Assembly (NCBI GenBank): GCA_964030475.1
Contig: CAXIPT010000039.1
Location: 117,511 to 181,510, forward strand
Direction of reading: 5' to 3'
DNA from: Tethya wilhelma
Lineage: Eukaryota > Porifera > Demospongiae > Tethyida > Tethyidae
DNA: 64,000 nucleotides
In this document: positions 41,129-53,341 of the stretch, piece by piece
Layout: every line of letters begins with the position of its first letter
Numbering within the stretch: the stretch's first letter is position 1
The notes under the pieces: model-generated
What the model was told of the DNA's origin: nothing
The model's input: only the letters and a program-made list of their open reading frames with translations
The model's database searches: none
Position numbers and translations under genes: made by a program

Positions 41129-44100
41129 GCCTTCCAAAGTAAGAGTAATAGGGGGTTGTAGTCATTGACTCTAACCTACATCTCAGAACTTGCCAACTCG
41201 TAGATTTTCTTTTTTGATTTGAGGCACTCATTGACCTCATTCAGCTTGGCAGTGTAGGCTACTTTACGAGGGAAGCCAAAGTGATGAACACTGAATCAAC
41301 TTTGCGTCTACGCCTACAGTAGGCACTACACTTGTGCATCTGGTAGCGTGTTACCAACCTGTGTAACTCAGGATTGGATTCTTGGTCGGGAATTCGGCAA
41401 GCGATCCTATCCTGAATTCATCTTTTGGGTTGTCTTTACCGATGACGGGTGCTCCGTGAATTCACAAGACGTGGTAGTGGGGAGCACCACGAGCCTGGTA
41501 CTCCGTCTTGTAGTAGTAATGGGTTACATCTCCCAGTACAGCACCATTCAAGAGTGCTTTGTGAAAGAAGGATCTGAACTTGGAGTCAAATTTTCTACTG
41601 ACAGAAATGGGATCCTCTGTACAGAGCTTTGAAATGCTGTAGCTATCAGGCACATTGTTGAGCTTGTGAAGGTACTCAGCAATGTTAGTTGCTTCGTACT
41701 CAGCACAACTGAATGTGAGAAATAAGGTCGGTGGACCAAATTCTCTGATCATGGCCTTCAACTCACTCTGTCATCTGAACCAATACTGCTTGGTTCCTCG
41801 TACACTCTGAAGCATGGTGGAGAAGTTGGCTTCGAGTTGTACTCCTAGCCTGCTGTAAGAGTGAACTGACACTCAGCCTCTCCATGTGAGTGGACTTCAA
41901 GAGGTTGTACACCCCTGCTGACACTTCCCGCATCTCCTTCTGCCACAACAGGTAAAACACATACTGTGGATTCTTCCTGAAGCGTTCATCCTTGTTGAGT
42001 AGCTTAGACTTAAATTGACATACTCACTGAACCCTATCTTAGTCTGTCAGGGGGTGGTATTCCCCAAACTCACCAGTGGGAAACAGATTTGGGAAGCACA
42101 TGACATCCAAGTGCTGCTGTTTGTTGCTAATGGGATTTTCTTTGACCTTAGCTACAAACTGATGAATGTCTGAATCGACAGGAATCTTACTCTCCATGTT
42201 TCTGATGGTGTAAGACTGAAAAGAAGCTATGTCCTCCTGGGTAGCCTTCTCAAGCACCTTGCTACTGGCACGATTACCTCTATGACTTTTTTTGCAGCTT
42301 CATCTACAGAGAAATCATCTACATCTTTGTAGAGCCAGTTGATTTCTCTAAGCTTTTCTATAGTGGCATCAACATTAACCATGTTTTGCCATACAATGCC
42401 ATGTTTTGTTGGTCTACCATTGACAATCATGTACAACTCTGTAAATCTGATTGATTCACCTGATCCAGGGTGTCCATTGTTTTGTTCAATGGTAGAGGAA
42501 GAAAGAATATTGTACCCTTGCAGGCTTTCAGGGAATTACATGAGGGTACTTTTCCCGTGTACGTTACCACTGTCTGGTAGCACTTGGCACGTTGGATGAG
42601 TTGCATACTCAATACGACCAGTTTTGACAGTTCTGGAGGAACAGGCAAAACACTCAACCCATTGAGGACACAACGTGGCGGCAACCGATCTTTCCTGATC
42701 ATTGGTTTACCATAGGTACACATGTAGAGTACCTCATTGCTGGCATTTAGGTTGTTCTCCGTGATGTAGGCTTTCAGTGAAGGCCATACCACAGTACCTA
42801 GGTTGTCACTAAGCTTCACTCTAGATACTGATTTTCTCTGGTGGAGTCGTTCACATGAACAACAAACATGCTCAGCATGGTCATCAAGCTCTTTTTCGTA
42901 GTCAGCTACGAGTTGAGCGTGATTCAGCAGCAGGCTAGTTTCTAGACCTTCCATGCTAGGGTTGTCTTTATCTTCTGAAGACATTTCGTAAGCTTCATCA
43001 ACCTTGTTACTGAAAAGTTCCTCAAAGTTGTCCCCTATTCTAGCCACACACAACTGGTATTCTAGATCTCCTTGGGTGAGTGCTTCCTCAAACGTTTGAA
43101 GCTCTTGAAAACAGCGAAGGCAATGATTCAAATTATACATGAATGTAACCAGTCTTGGAAAATGTGTAGACACATGACGCAAGATTCTGAGCTTACTTTG
43201 ACAATTTGTATCATTTGAACACAACAGTGGATGTCCACTAATTGTGTCGAAATACAACCGGTCATTCTCTTCATCGTAGTGAGAGAATCGTTCCTAGTGG
43301 GGTTTGGACAGCTATCATCACATGTGTACAGATTTTGTTTCAGTTGATCAATTGGTTTGTCAAACGACTGTCTGAGTGAAACAATTAATTCAACTTCACT
43401 ATCAGGTATGGCCTTGCACTCTTTGGTACATGGCCATATCTCTCTGGGTTTTTTTTGTTTTTTTTGCTGTTTCTTATGATCATCATCATCTGATGACTTT
43501 TTGTCTGTATCACTCTTGTTTTTGTTTTTTTGCAAAACAGTGATCTCAGCTACAACACATTGGCCTTTTGAATTTACAGGCAGAGGTTGTTTACGCTTAA
43601 CCTGTTGGTAAGCTGAGTCATAAAAGTATGGCTCGGTGATTGCAGTGTGGCAACAATTACCAAAATCTTCTAACTTCTCTATCTTCATGGATTTGATAGA
43701 TTTGGTGGACTTACGTAGGAGATTTGTGTACTCTCTACGGTAGTCTAGCAACAATTTTTTCGCTGGTAAACCACAAACCACCCTAGCTGAAACTTTTGAA
43801 ACATTCGAAACTTTTTTGTAAGCTTTCATCAATTTAGCTCTGATTTGCTTGTTCTGATACATCAGCTCAGCCAGGTTTTTCCTGTGCCTTTCACATTCTA
43901 CACGTTTCGGCTCAGAAAGGGCATATTTGTCTCGTTTTTGTGCACAAATAATTTTCCTTTTTTTATGTAATTGGCTTTTGCCAAACCTTTTTTGGCAGCT
44001 GCTTGTCGAGTATAATTTTTTTTAGAAGCTGCCTTTCTTACCAGAGGGTTTTGTTTATAAGCTTGCCTTGTAGCTGCTTTTTTAGCCATAGGGTTTTGTT

Positions 44101-44454
44101 TGTAAGCTTGTTTTGAGGCTGCTTTTTTGGCAACAGGGTTTTGTTTGTAAGTTTGTTTCGAGAATGTTTTTTTGGCCATAGGGTTTTTATTATAAGCCTT
44201 CTTAGAGGCTGCCTTTTTGCTTTTAGGATCTCTTTTATAATTGATCCTGGACGCACATTTTTTTCATTCAGGGTTGTTTGCATATGTCTCTCTAGAATTG
44301 GCTTTTTTGGTTCAGGGTTTTGTGCATAACTTTTTCTAGAGAATGCTCTCTTGGGCTCAGGTTTATTTTCATAATTTTGTTTCGATACGGTTTGGTACTG
44401 AAAAGGTAACTGAATGTAAGTATTCACGCATGGCAGCCTTACGTTTGTCAACAT
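41129..44454 (-). pseudogene. Helitron Rep part with N-terminal domain, frameshifted
   Basis: Reading down the minus strand: Lys-rich repeats (44400-43950), PREIWPCTKECKAIPDSEVE (about 43440), a Cys-rich block HVCCSCERLHQRKSVSRVKL (about 42860), YMIVNGRPTKHGIVWQNMVN (42430), FPNLFPTGEFGEYHPLTD (42080), NPQYVFYLLWQKEMREVSAG (41970), then GPPTLFLTFSCAEYE (41750) and TEYQARGAPHYHVL (41465). The last includes the HxH metal-binding pair of HUH Rep nucleases. FPRKVAYTAKLNEVNECLKS and NDYNPLLLLLWKA end it at the CT tract. Frameshifts and a stop after HVL (about 41460) make it inactive. It would be the rolling-circle replication initiator. Confidence 0.85.
43898..44400 (-). repeat. Lys-rich 14-residue repeats inside Helitron N-terminus
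   Basis: About nine tandem units such as KKAASKQAYKQNPMA with conserved AYKQNP. At DNA level 42-bp units (GGGTTTTGTTTGTAAGCTTG on plus). Frames change between early and late units. Confidence 0.8.
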
Positions 44455-45569
44455 TTTTTAAATAGAGTTTATTTTCATTTTCCCTCTATTTTCAAATTTT
44501 CTACATATTTTTTTTACGCTGAGCCCATTTTTTTTGCAGAGTAATAGGCATAATGAAGATGAGCTAAATAAATTGATTTTTCAATGTTTTAGTGTTGTAG
44601 GGTTAAGAATAGTATTGCTATTTCCAATTAGCACACTTTTAAGGTCTGGTGAGTAAGGGTTAAGTAAAGTATAACTGTATGCTTTTGTATTATCATACAG
44701 CTGATCACAATACCCTCTATATCCAGTACCGTGAATTTTAACTTAGCTGTTTGAAGTTTAATATAGCATACAGCTTTATTCGAGGCTGGTGATACTTGGA
44801 TGATGAGCAAGTGGTGACTGAGATGCAAGTTAGATCCTTATCTGTACAAGAGTAATCATATTTATAGCAATAGGCAAAATATTAGTTATGAAACAGCAAA
44901 CCTTTCAGACTGAGCTTGCTGCAGAGTACACAACTGAATGCAGATGGTTAGAGAGATACCGTCGCGGAAAACCGATATACATGTACCAAAAGAGATACCA
45001 CTTGTCCACAAACTAGTTAAACCATGAGTAAGTGGGTGCAGTTATATCTGTAATCAATTTATTAAGTATATAATCATAAAAAGGCAAAACAATAGTTTAT
45101 AGCAAACCTTCGAACAGATAAAAAACTTGAAACTTGCTGAAAAGTACTTGAATGAAGCTAAAACTCGGATACAAAACTGCTACTCTAGTATGCGAACAGA
45201 AGTGACACTTGTGACTTGAATCTGGGGAAGAAAGCGGCGTAGGTGCTGCTATGCACGAGTACAAACACTGAGACTATACTTGAACTTGAACTCGAAAGCC
45301 GACACACTGCCATGGAAATGGTCACTAAGCTAATTTTTTCACATAATTTTATACGCAATCATGTAGAATTTAACTAGCGTGCGCGAACCCGCTAGTTGGC
45401 TGCTAGCTAGCTGCTGGTTTGTGGATGAATAATTAATTCCATTTTCCCTTTTGAGTATGGTGGCTACCATACAGAGAAGCAGTTTCAGTCTTATTCTTGT
45501 GAATAAATGAGAAACACGAACAATAGAAGCCAAAAGCACGTGATGACAAAGATAAGTTGAGCCAAGATA
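44455..45569. other. Non-coding
   Basis: AT-rich. The motif CAAACCTT(T/C) with GAACAGATA/GACTGAGC occurs twice (44895, 45100), hinting at an old duplication. No gene is supported. Confidence 0.4.
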
Positions 45570-45805
45570 GAAGAAGAAGAAGAAGGAGAAAATTGGAGGT
45601 TTGGCATACTTCAGTTTAGTACTTTAGCGATGGTTTTAGGTCATGTTTTTAAGCTTGTTAGAAAGAGAATGAGCTAAAATAGCAGCTTGAGAAGCCTTTT
45701 AGTGCCAAGTGCTCAGTTTTTGCAGAGTTAATCGCGTGTATATTTGTATTACGCTAATGGGGCATCCGTGCCATTCCTGTGTACCCAGTACTACCGTACT
45801 GGGAA
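45570..45805 (-). repeat. Rep-A fragment, reverse
   Basis: From (AGA)n at 45575 to GTACTGGGAA followed by T. Confidence 0.8.
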
Positions 45806-46016
45806 TACTGGTTTTTCTTGTTGTTCTAGAAGCTTCCTTTGTGCTAGCTGTGCATGCTTGTTCATTTTGTGTAACTTGTGTTCTGAGTAATCCATTGTGA
45901 TCTCTTGCTTTGCTGAAAGTCTTAATAGTAATGTCTGCAGTACTAAACTATCGTTAATCTCACTACTAGCTTTAAGCTCTGATAAACTGCTGTGCATAAA
46001 TTCTCTGCAACACTTA

Positions 46017-47099
46017 TTCCCAGTACGGTAGTACTGGGTACATAGGAATGGCACGGATGCCCCATTAGCGCAATACAAATATTCACGCGAATAACTCTGC
46101 AAAAACTGAGTGCTTGGCACTAAAAGGCTTCTTAAAGTTTCTATTTAGCTCATTCTCTTTCTAATGAGCCCAAAAACATGGCCTAAAACCATCGCTAAAG
46201 TACCAAACTAAAGTATGCCAAACCTCCAATTTTCTCCATCTTCTTCTTCTTCTTCTTCTTCTTCTTCTATCTTGGCACGACTTTTCTCAAAGAGTGCTCA
46301 CTTTCAGAAGCTTATTCTTGAAAGAATATTCGTGGTTTCTTTGTCTTCAGGTCCTTTTGGCATCGTTTTTTCATGTCTCTCATTGAGTCGCTAGATACAA
46401 GGGCAAAAGCGCCTTCTCTGTATAGCCGCCATTCATTTCTACACTCATGCATAATTCATAAGCTACTTGAAACTGCAAAATGACGACCTTTTCCAGATAG
46501 ACAAGTGTGCGTTATTTGGAATCGGAATATTCGTGGCCTCCTGCTTTACCTGAAGATTTCTGGTTGTGCTAAACTCTCTGTAACATTTCAGTCTTCAATG
46601 TTTATGAGGTGAATACTTAGTTGCACTTATATTATAGTTGTCATTATGAAAAGATGAGAAAAGCCAGTAGAATCTAAGAAGCAGCCTCCTGAGGCTGATG
46701 ATGCTGCCGAAACTTTGATACTGCCATGCTGATAGCATATATGCTATAATTTCCATGTTGATAGTGTACAAGTAACTACCATATACACGCAAACTCAAAT
46801 GTGATTCGGAGAATTATGAAAAAATGAGAACAAACAAGTGAAAAAAACATTGGAAATGTATTGAGACATAGGAATGGCCAAAATTCGTAAAAAGAAAGCA
46901 AACAAGATGGAATGGCTGTTTGAGTGTGTAAAGAATTATTCCTATGGGCAACATATCAATATGGAAAAGAGTACTACATGCAGCCCACACAGGAACAATT
47001 CTGCACACACTCAAACAACCATTCCATCTTGTTTGCTTTCTTTTTACGAATTTTGGCCATTCCTATGTCTCAATACATTTCCAATGTTTTTTTCACTTG
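46017..47099 (+). repeat. Rep-A element, complete
   Basis: A then TTCCCAGTACGG, (CTT)n near 46245-46268, foldback at 46830-47099, CACTTG then T. Confidence 0.9.
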
Positions 47100-47344
47100 T
47101 AGAATATTTTGGCCACCGTTTCCAGTCAATTCCAATCACTACTGGTCTATTTCAATTGAAAACTCCCTAAAAGAATAGAAGGAACTATCATTTTTTGTAG
47201 CCGGGCGGCAAATTTTAGTGACTAACTTCGATCGCTTGCATAATAAATAAGTGGCTAGTATTGCTCACCATACAATCGATTTAAATATTCATAAGTTTAT
47301 ATAAAGCAATTTACAAGCCAATTACAAGCCAGCTACAACTTGCA

Positions 47345-47660
47345 GCTGCAAGCTAGTAGATCTGCCTTAATCTACCTGAGCAGAAGGTGCTGATGTCAAC
47401 ATTAGTTCCAGTCTCTTCAATGAGAATCTGTTGGATCTCACGAAGATACATCTCAGGCTTCTCAACAACAGTTTCCAGAATGATTATTTTGCCTATATCT
47501 GTTGAAACTGCTGTACCAGTGTTTGGAGGATATTTTCTCTGTTCCACACTTCCTAAAGTTTGGAACAGCGACAGAGTTCTGCTCACTGTGGAAGGATCAA
47601 CACACAGGTTTGTCCGACTTCACGACATGACTTTTTTGAACATTCCACACCATCCGCCAT
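47345..47660 (-). pseudogene. Tc1/IS630-type transposase, DNA-binding half only
   Basis: Minus strand reads DPSTVSRTLSLFQTLGSVEQ, RKYPPNTGTAVSTDIGKIII, KPEMYLREIQQILIEETGTN, VDISTF. This is the paired helix-turn-helix region with the YLREIQ and TG-S/T-ISTF-type motif of Tc1-like transposases. No DDE domain follows, so it is a remnant or an exapted fragment. Confidence 0.7.
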
Positions 47661-47809
47661 AACAGATCACTAGAGTAACCCTTAGTTTGCATTGGCTGAC
47701 AAGACTATGTACTTCGAAATAGACTAGTATATAGAGCCACGGTAAGAGTGCATCACGCATGCCCAAAGTTCATACACAATAGCTAATTGTATAGTGTGAT
47801 ATAATTTTA

Positions 47810-48295
47810 CAAGTACAAAAAACATTAGAAATGTAATGCAAACATAGGAATGGCCAAATCGTAAAAAAGTGAACAAAATGGTTGTAAGATTGAGTGAGTT
47901 CATTTCACTGTATGTTCATATCCCTACTGAGCTCAATGACATTGTAGACACAGGAATGAACTTGCTCAATCTTGCAACCATTTCAATATTGTTTGCTCAT
48001 TTTTTTACGATTTGGCCATTCCTATGTTTGCATTACATTTTTAATGTTTTTTTTGAATGATTGTTTCAGTGGAATTTAGTCTCTTGTCCTGAGCAGAGAA
48101 CTTGCCAACAGCCCTACAGTACATGCCTTTCAGACAGCTGAAACTCTGAACCCCCAGGTTAAACATGATTTGTGTCCATTATATTCGTGTCTTGTTAGCT
48201 GAAGATAACTTCACTACTGAAGAACTGAACACAGAGAACGACAGAACTTGGGGCACTGCATGCTGCAATAGATTCCAAATAACGTGCATTTGAAT
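47810..48295 (-). repeat. Rep-A 3' half, reverse, cut by unit 1
   Basis: A then CAAGTACAAAAAACATTAG, foldback, then the body up to CAAATAACGTGCATTTGAAT, where unit 1 begins with TAGTCTCGCG. The expected continuation of Rep-A is absent in this contig. Confidence 0.75.
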
Positions 48296-48370
48296 TAGTC
48301 TCGCGAAGCCACACCCTCACATTTGCTCTGCCCATACGCTCTGCAAAGGAGAGGGTCTGGTTGCATGCCT
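48296..48370. repeat. Hairpin terminus of RecQ/DUF6589 unit 1
   Basis: TAGTCTCGCG followed by arms GCCACACCCTCACATTTGC and GCAAAGGAGAGGGTCTGGTT that pair imperfectly. The first nine bases equal those of the 9-bp-duplication foldbacks at 19815 and 21311. It lies 139 bp upstream of the RecQ ATG. Confidence 0.6.
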
Positions 48371-48508
48371 ATACCTGTTCTTGTACCGGCGATAGAAATC
48401 TGATGTGACCAATCAGATTGCAGAAGTGTGTAGAATTGCATTTTTTTTGTTTATTAGTCGACCGCTGTATCCAGTCACATTTAACTCGTACGAATTCTAC
48501 TGTCAAAC

Positions 48509-50478
48509 ATGATGGCTGAAGTTTCAAGAGATGCACAGAGATATTTACGGTCAATTTTAGAGAAGGCTGCTGCAGCACTTGGCTATAAAGCACTCAAAGC
48601 GGAGCAGAAGTCCGTGTTGAGCTCGTTCTTGGATGGCAAGGACGTTTTCATATCGCTTACCACTGGATACGGAAAGAGTTTATGTTATGCTGTTCTCCCT
48701 GGCTGTTTCGATCTATTAAAGGACCATGATATTGTTGGATCTTCTATAATTATAGTGGTGATGCCCCTGATAGCTCTGATGAAAGACCATGTTGCAAAGT
48801 ATTCATCCAAAAGTCTCAGAGTTGGGTTTGTTTATAATGATAGCACACCAGTCATTAAGTCCAAAGTGTACAATGGAGACTACCAAATGGTGTTCTTTAG
48901 CCCAGAATCTTTATTAAGATGTAATCGTTGGAGGCAAATGATCCTAAAAGAGCCTTATAAGTCAAACTTAGTTGCTTTTGTTGTTGATGAAGCTCACTGC
49001 GTGGAAAAATGGTATATAGATATACAAGTTAGCTTTATAATAGTTTAGCTACATTGCTTTGTATGTAGGGGTACTGATTTTCGAAGAGATTTCTTGAGAC
49101 TGGGAGAGGTTCATATTTTCCCTCCTAACGTGAACATTATGGCCTTGACAGTGACTGCTATGAAGAGTACACGTGAGGTCGTAATAAGGACTCCTGGTAT
49201 GAGACACACTGTTGTAGTCTCCATCAGCCCTAACAAAACTAACCTTTATTTAACTCCTTAGGGCCTAAATTTATTATGCATACTTAATTAGATTTTATGA
49301 ATATTTAATTAAACTTGGTTTTTGTAGTTTTGTTCTTACTTTAGCCTTAGCCACTCTCTTTTGTAGCTAGTTGAGCTTAGCTATGGTTGTACTAAGCCAT
49401 GGCTATATCAAATTAGTTCTAGGTTTGCTTTTATTAACTTTGAAAGCTTGCAAAAACAGAAGGTGTCAAAGTTTGCCAAATGACCTGCATACTTTAGGCT
49501 TTTTTTCCAGCTTTATGAGCAGCACTGCAAAAGCGCTTGCATGCAGGTATAGCCTAAGTCTCCCTGCACCTCCATAGCTAGCGTCAAGCTTCTCGTGCAA
49601 AGCACTAAGAAAAACACGTGAGTTTAAAACCAAAGGTCACGATCTCGCCGCGATCGCAACCTTTGAACTCTAAAGCCTATATCTCCCCTTCCACTAATCA
49701 GACCTGACTCTTACTTGGTATTTTAGTAGAGCGCTTCCTTACCTAACTTCACAGCAAGTGTAAAGATCATAGCTCAAACGCTATGACTATATATAAGATA
49801 AAAAAATGCGAAAAATAGCAGATTACGCAATCGTTGAATACGCGCGTACGGATAAATCTGCAATCGGCCCTAAAGAATTAAGCATTAATCGATTCGATAA
49901 TATTACCAAGACATTTGGGCCAATTGTCAGTAACTTCGAAGTGAACTAATTAATTATGGAAAAACAATTATCTTTTTTGCAAAAAGATGGTTGATTGTGC
50001 CAACCTGTATTTGTTTTTCAAAAATTAACCTGGAAAGTATTTTACTGTTCCCATGGATGCACCTGATTTACCATGTTTATGAGCTGCACAGAAAGGACAA
50101 TAAAAGACCAAATTTTAGAGGCCTTCACATCTACGTCAGCACCACTTCGTATTGTTATTGCAACTATTGCATTCGGCTTGGGAGTAGATGTACCTTTGAT
50201 GTGAGGACTGTTATACATTTTGGTGCTCCTCAGGATTTGGAAACTTATGTACAGGCTATTGGGAGGGCTGGTAGGGATGGTCATGCTCTTCTCACTCGGC
50301 GTGTTAAACAGCAATTTATTGATGATAAAATGATGAAGTATGGTGATAATGATAGTCTATGTTGAAGAAGGGTTTTATATCAAGATTTTGACAATATTAG
50401 TGATTCTGATACCCTAGTTAAATTATGTATGTGTTGTGATGTATGTGCTAGAAATTGTATGTGTGATGAATGTAAGTA
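48509..50478 (+). pseudogene. RecQ-like helicase of unit 1, decayed
   Basis: Exon 1 (48509-49011): GYKALKAEQKSVLSSFLDGK (motif 0), SLTTGYGKSLCYAVLPG (Walker A), VVMPLIALMKDHV, FFSPESLL, VVDEAHCVEKW (DEAH). Exon 2 (from 49069): GTDFRRDFLRLGE, MALTVTA. An unrelated repeat then follows (49280-49980). The second helicase lobe (50050-50478): [31 protein letters not shown], a frameshift, then [20 protein letters not shown] and RAGRDG, an in-frame TGA at 50363-50365 where CGA (Arg) is expected, then RRVLYQDF and the zinc ligands KLCMCCDVCARNCMCDEC. A helicase plus RecQ zinc-binding region, with at least three lesions. Confidence 0.85.
49270..49985. repeat. Dispersed repeat interrupting RecQ 1
   Basis: Parts match 20697-20945 (TTTTTTTCCAGCT, CTCCCTGCACCT) and 23930-23980 (TTGGTATTTTAGTAGAG). 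It includes a short palindrome CTCGCCGCGATCG. It lies between the two helicase lobes and removes motif III-IV coding. Confidence 0.55.
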
Positions 50479-50535
50479 GAATAATTATTGTAATGATTGC
50501 ATACAATATTATGTTTAAAAAAACAAACAAACAAA

Positions 50536-52960
50536 AACTATGCAGAGTCATCATCAGGTGGATTGAGTGATGTGTCATGATCCATTTGTCATAGCTAGAT
50601 CTCTGGAGCTTATTTAACATACCAGATTTAACCTTAGATTTAAATGATCTGTGTGCTCTTCCTGCTTCGACTTGATAAACTTTGTGTTCATTAAGTTCAT
50701 TAAGAATCAGCTTCCTATCTTTAGAAGCAGATGCAATAGTATGCTGTCCAGATGATGGTACAACTTTTGTCACGTTTCGATCAAATGAATGGAGGACTTC
50801 AGAAAGTGGTCCAAGACATTTTCCAAATCTGACGATTGCCTTCTCGGTTTTGTTAGCTCCAAGACCTTTGATTACAGTCTTTTCAACACGATTGAGATGT
50901 TCCATATAAAGATCCCCTGCAATGTTGTGTCCTGGTAAACCATGTGTGTTTACAAACCGAGACCATATCTGTTGGTGAGCTTGTTGCTGTGAAAACACGA
51001 AATAGTGATTGTAGAGAGCCAACAATACCTCGACGGAGTAATTCTTACGTTGTGACAGCTTGAATATTTGTAGTAAGTACTTCCAATAACTAAGCACTCA
51101 AAGACCATCTTCCTCCTTGATTACATCTCGATAGCTCATGTAAAACAATCCTAAACTCAACACTTTACAAGCATATGCATATGCAGCCATGCCATCAGAT
51201 TGAGTGTAGTCTGTACGTTTAATAAATGAAAAAGTCAACATACTTTGACACAATTTCTTGACCAATTCTGTAGATAAGGGACCGCCTTTCTTCTTTCGAC
51301 TCTATCCATACACTGGCAATATGTCAGTTGATGGTGTATCATCTAATGTAGCCATCTGTAACATTTTAATGGCAGCACTCAAAACATGACATGTAACTAT
51401 TGTCAGGAAAAAATCATCGTCACAAGCATTCCAGTCCTTTCTGATAAAACGTTTCAACGATTGATGAGATTGCGGAGTTGGTACATAGTCCCATATTCAG
51501 CACCAGATGAGGTTGAATACAATCTTTTCCATATACACTGTAGATAAAGGATTACATTAATTTTGTGAAAGAGTACAAGATACTATCATACACTATGCAG
51601 TATCTGAAGAAGGGTCAGAGTAGTATGCCACTCTTCTGCTACAGATAGAAAACCTTGTAGCTGTCCAGTTGCTGTAACTGAATTCGTTCGAAATCTTTGA
51701 CAACCCCTTGCTCTGGCAGCAGTAAGTTGGTCTCCTTCAAACAAGATTTGATGTACCAACTGGTGTAGTACATTGATCTTATCACCAGTGGAAGGGTTGG
51801 TAAAAACTTCTTCAAACTCTTCGATTGGCACGTAAGTATGCAGAAATTCAAGAATTTCTATCATCTCTTCGTACTTCATTTCACTCTTAAGTTGCACTCC
51901 AAGAGGAACCTGGACCAAAATCAAACTCAGTAATATAATTATGTTATACAGAAGGTCTGTTGGATTCAAAAATAGTGTAATACATACCGATTCTGACTTC
52001 TTAGCCATGTCATCTGAATGCTCGTGAGGAATGTGCCAATAAATATCATCTGCAAAATTTTCTTGGAAGTAGGTCATATGCTGGCATAAAATTCTAGATA
52101 GAAGCATTGCCAAATCTTCCTGCAATGTTGAGTCGTCTGAAGCTGAAGGTAGCACCTTGCTGAGGACTTCTTCTTCAGTAGGGAGTGACGTTGGTTTGAC
52201 ATCACTCAAGTTTGAACTCTCCTTCAATGCATATGAGTGAAAGTAATGTAATGACTCATTCTGATGATCAGATCGCATGTGAGAGGGCCAGACAGTTGTG
52301 TCTATGTTATCACCAATCAAAACATATCCATGTTGACACAGTGGATATACCGTCTCTTGTTGTGAGGGCTCTTGAGTTTCATTGTCCTCAGCAATAGGGG
52401 ATTCATTGATATCCTCAGCTACAGAGGGTCCTCTGATGTTGTTGTCGGCAACAGAGGGTTCTCGGCTGTAATCTTTGAGGAAAGGATATTCTTGGCTGTG
52501 GTCCTCGGCAATAAGAAGGTGTTGGCTGTAGTGAGTTTCTTGAGCGTGGTCCTCAGCAACAGGGGGTATGGTGACATTCATCCTTACGCTCAGTAGCAGC
52601 TGTCAGCTCAGCTTGTAATGAATGTGGTGCTAATGAATCAAAAATTGGAATTGTTACAGGTAATAAGAAAGCTATTGATTGCTGTAAGTCAGCAGTCTGC
52701 ATTGAAGAGTGAGTGTTCAACAGATCTTCATTAACACTACTTGGTCCTGGAAGAGAGTTTAATTACAGCAATGTTGCATCAAGAAGCATTTCTGACACAG
52801 GAGAGAAACATGGAGCATCTACACTTTCGAATGAGATGTTTGGATCACTGTGTCTGCTCACTGACTTATCAGATGACTCTTGGTTGGAATCAATTTGCAT
52901 TTCTCCACTTTCAGGATCTAGGTTAGACTTGACAGACACACCACAAGCTGTTGGAGTAGC
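50536..52960 (-). CDS. DUF6589 protein of unit 1
   Basis: Minus strand. The N-terminal region (52960-52600) is Ser-rich. The next exon (52581-51990) has acidic repeats (SVAEDI, PIAEDN), then YVLIGDNIDTTVWPSHMRSD and HYFHSYALKE. The following exon (51912-51600) ends ILFEGDQLTAARARGCQRF and QGFLSVAEEWHTTLTLLQ. Later blocks: DYTQSDGMAAYAYACKVLSL, NHYFVFSQQQAHQQIWSRFV, HGLPGHNIAGDLYMEHLNRV, KGLGANKTEKAIVRFGKCLG. These are the signature motifs of the DUF6589 family, whose function is unknown. A stop (51099-51101 region) and a frame break near 51300 may be splice artefacts or damage. Its 3' end meets the RecQ gene tail to tail. Confidence 0.75.
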
Positions 52961-52967
52961 CTAATAA

Positions 52968-53015
52968 TATAACAAGTGAAAAAAACATTGGAAATGTATA
53001 ATTCCCAGTACGGTA
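52968..53015. repeat. Rep-A termini abutting the N at 53016
   Basis: ACAAGTGAAAAAAACATTGG then directly ATTCCCAGTACGGTA. Both ends of Rep-A with nothing between, probably a join of copies. Confidence 0.6.
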
Positions 53016-53016
53016 N

Positions 53017-53099
53017 GCCTCGTACCCAGGCTCCCCTTTGACCTTTCACTCACGGAAAGGAAAGGGAGAGCCTGGGATCCCATGTCACGCATGTGACCC
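53017..53099 (+). repeat. Left inverted end of unit 2
   Basis: GCCTCGTACCCAGGCTCCCC... 83 bases matching the right end with two mismatches. Inside, CCCAGGCTCCCC pairs with GGGAGAGCCTGGG, so each end can form its own hairpin. Confidence 0.85.
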
Positions 53100-53341
53100 T
53101 ACTTTTAATGCGTGTGGGCAGAGTTGACCTCAAGCTGGTATTCTAGACCGAACCGCCCAAGTTGTTCTGGGTTATATTTACCGGGATTTTCGCGGTAAGA
53201 ATGAAAGGACAGCACTGGAGAGCGAAGATAAAAGAACGTCAGGATTGGAGTCAGTCATTCGAAGAGCCAAGGTAGAGTTTTGTAAAAATACATGGCTAAA
53301 CAGTAGTTACAGCTGTTTGTCGATCCAGTGATGATAGAATC

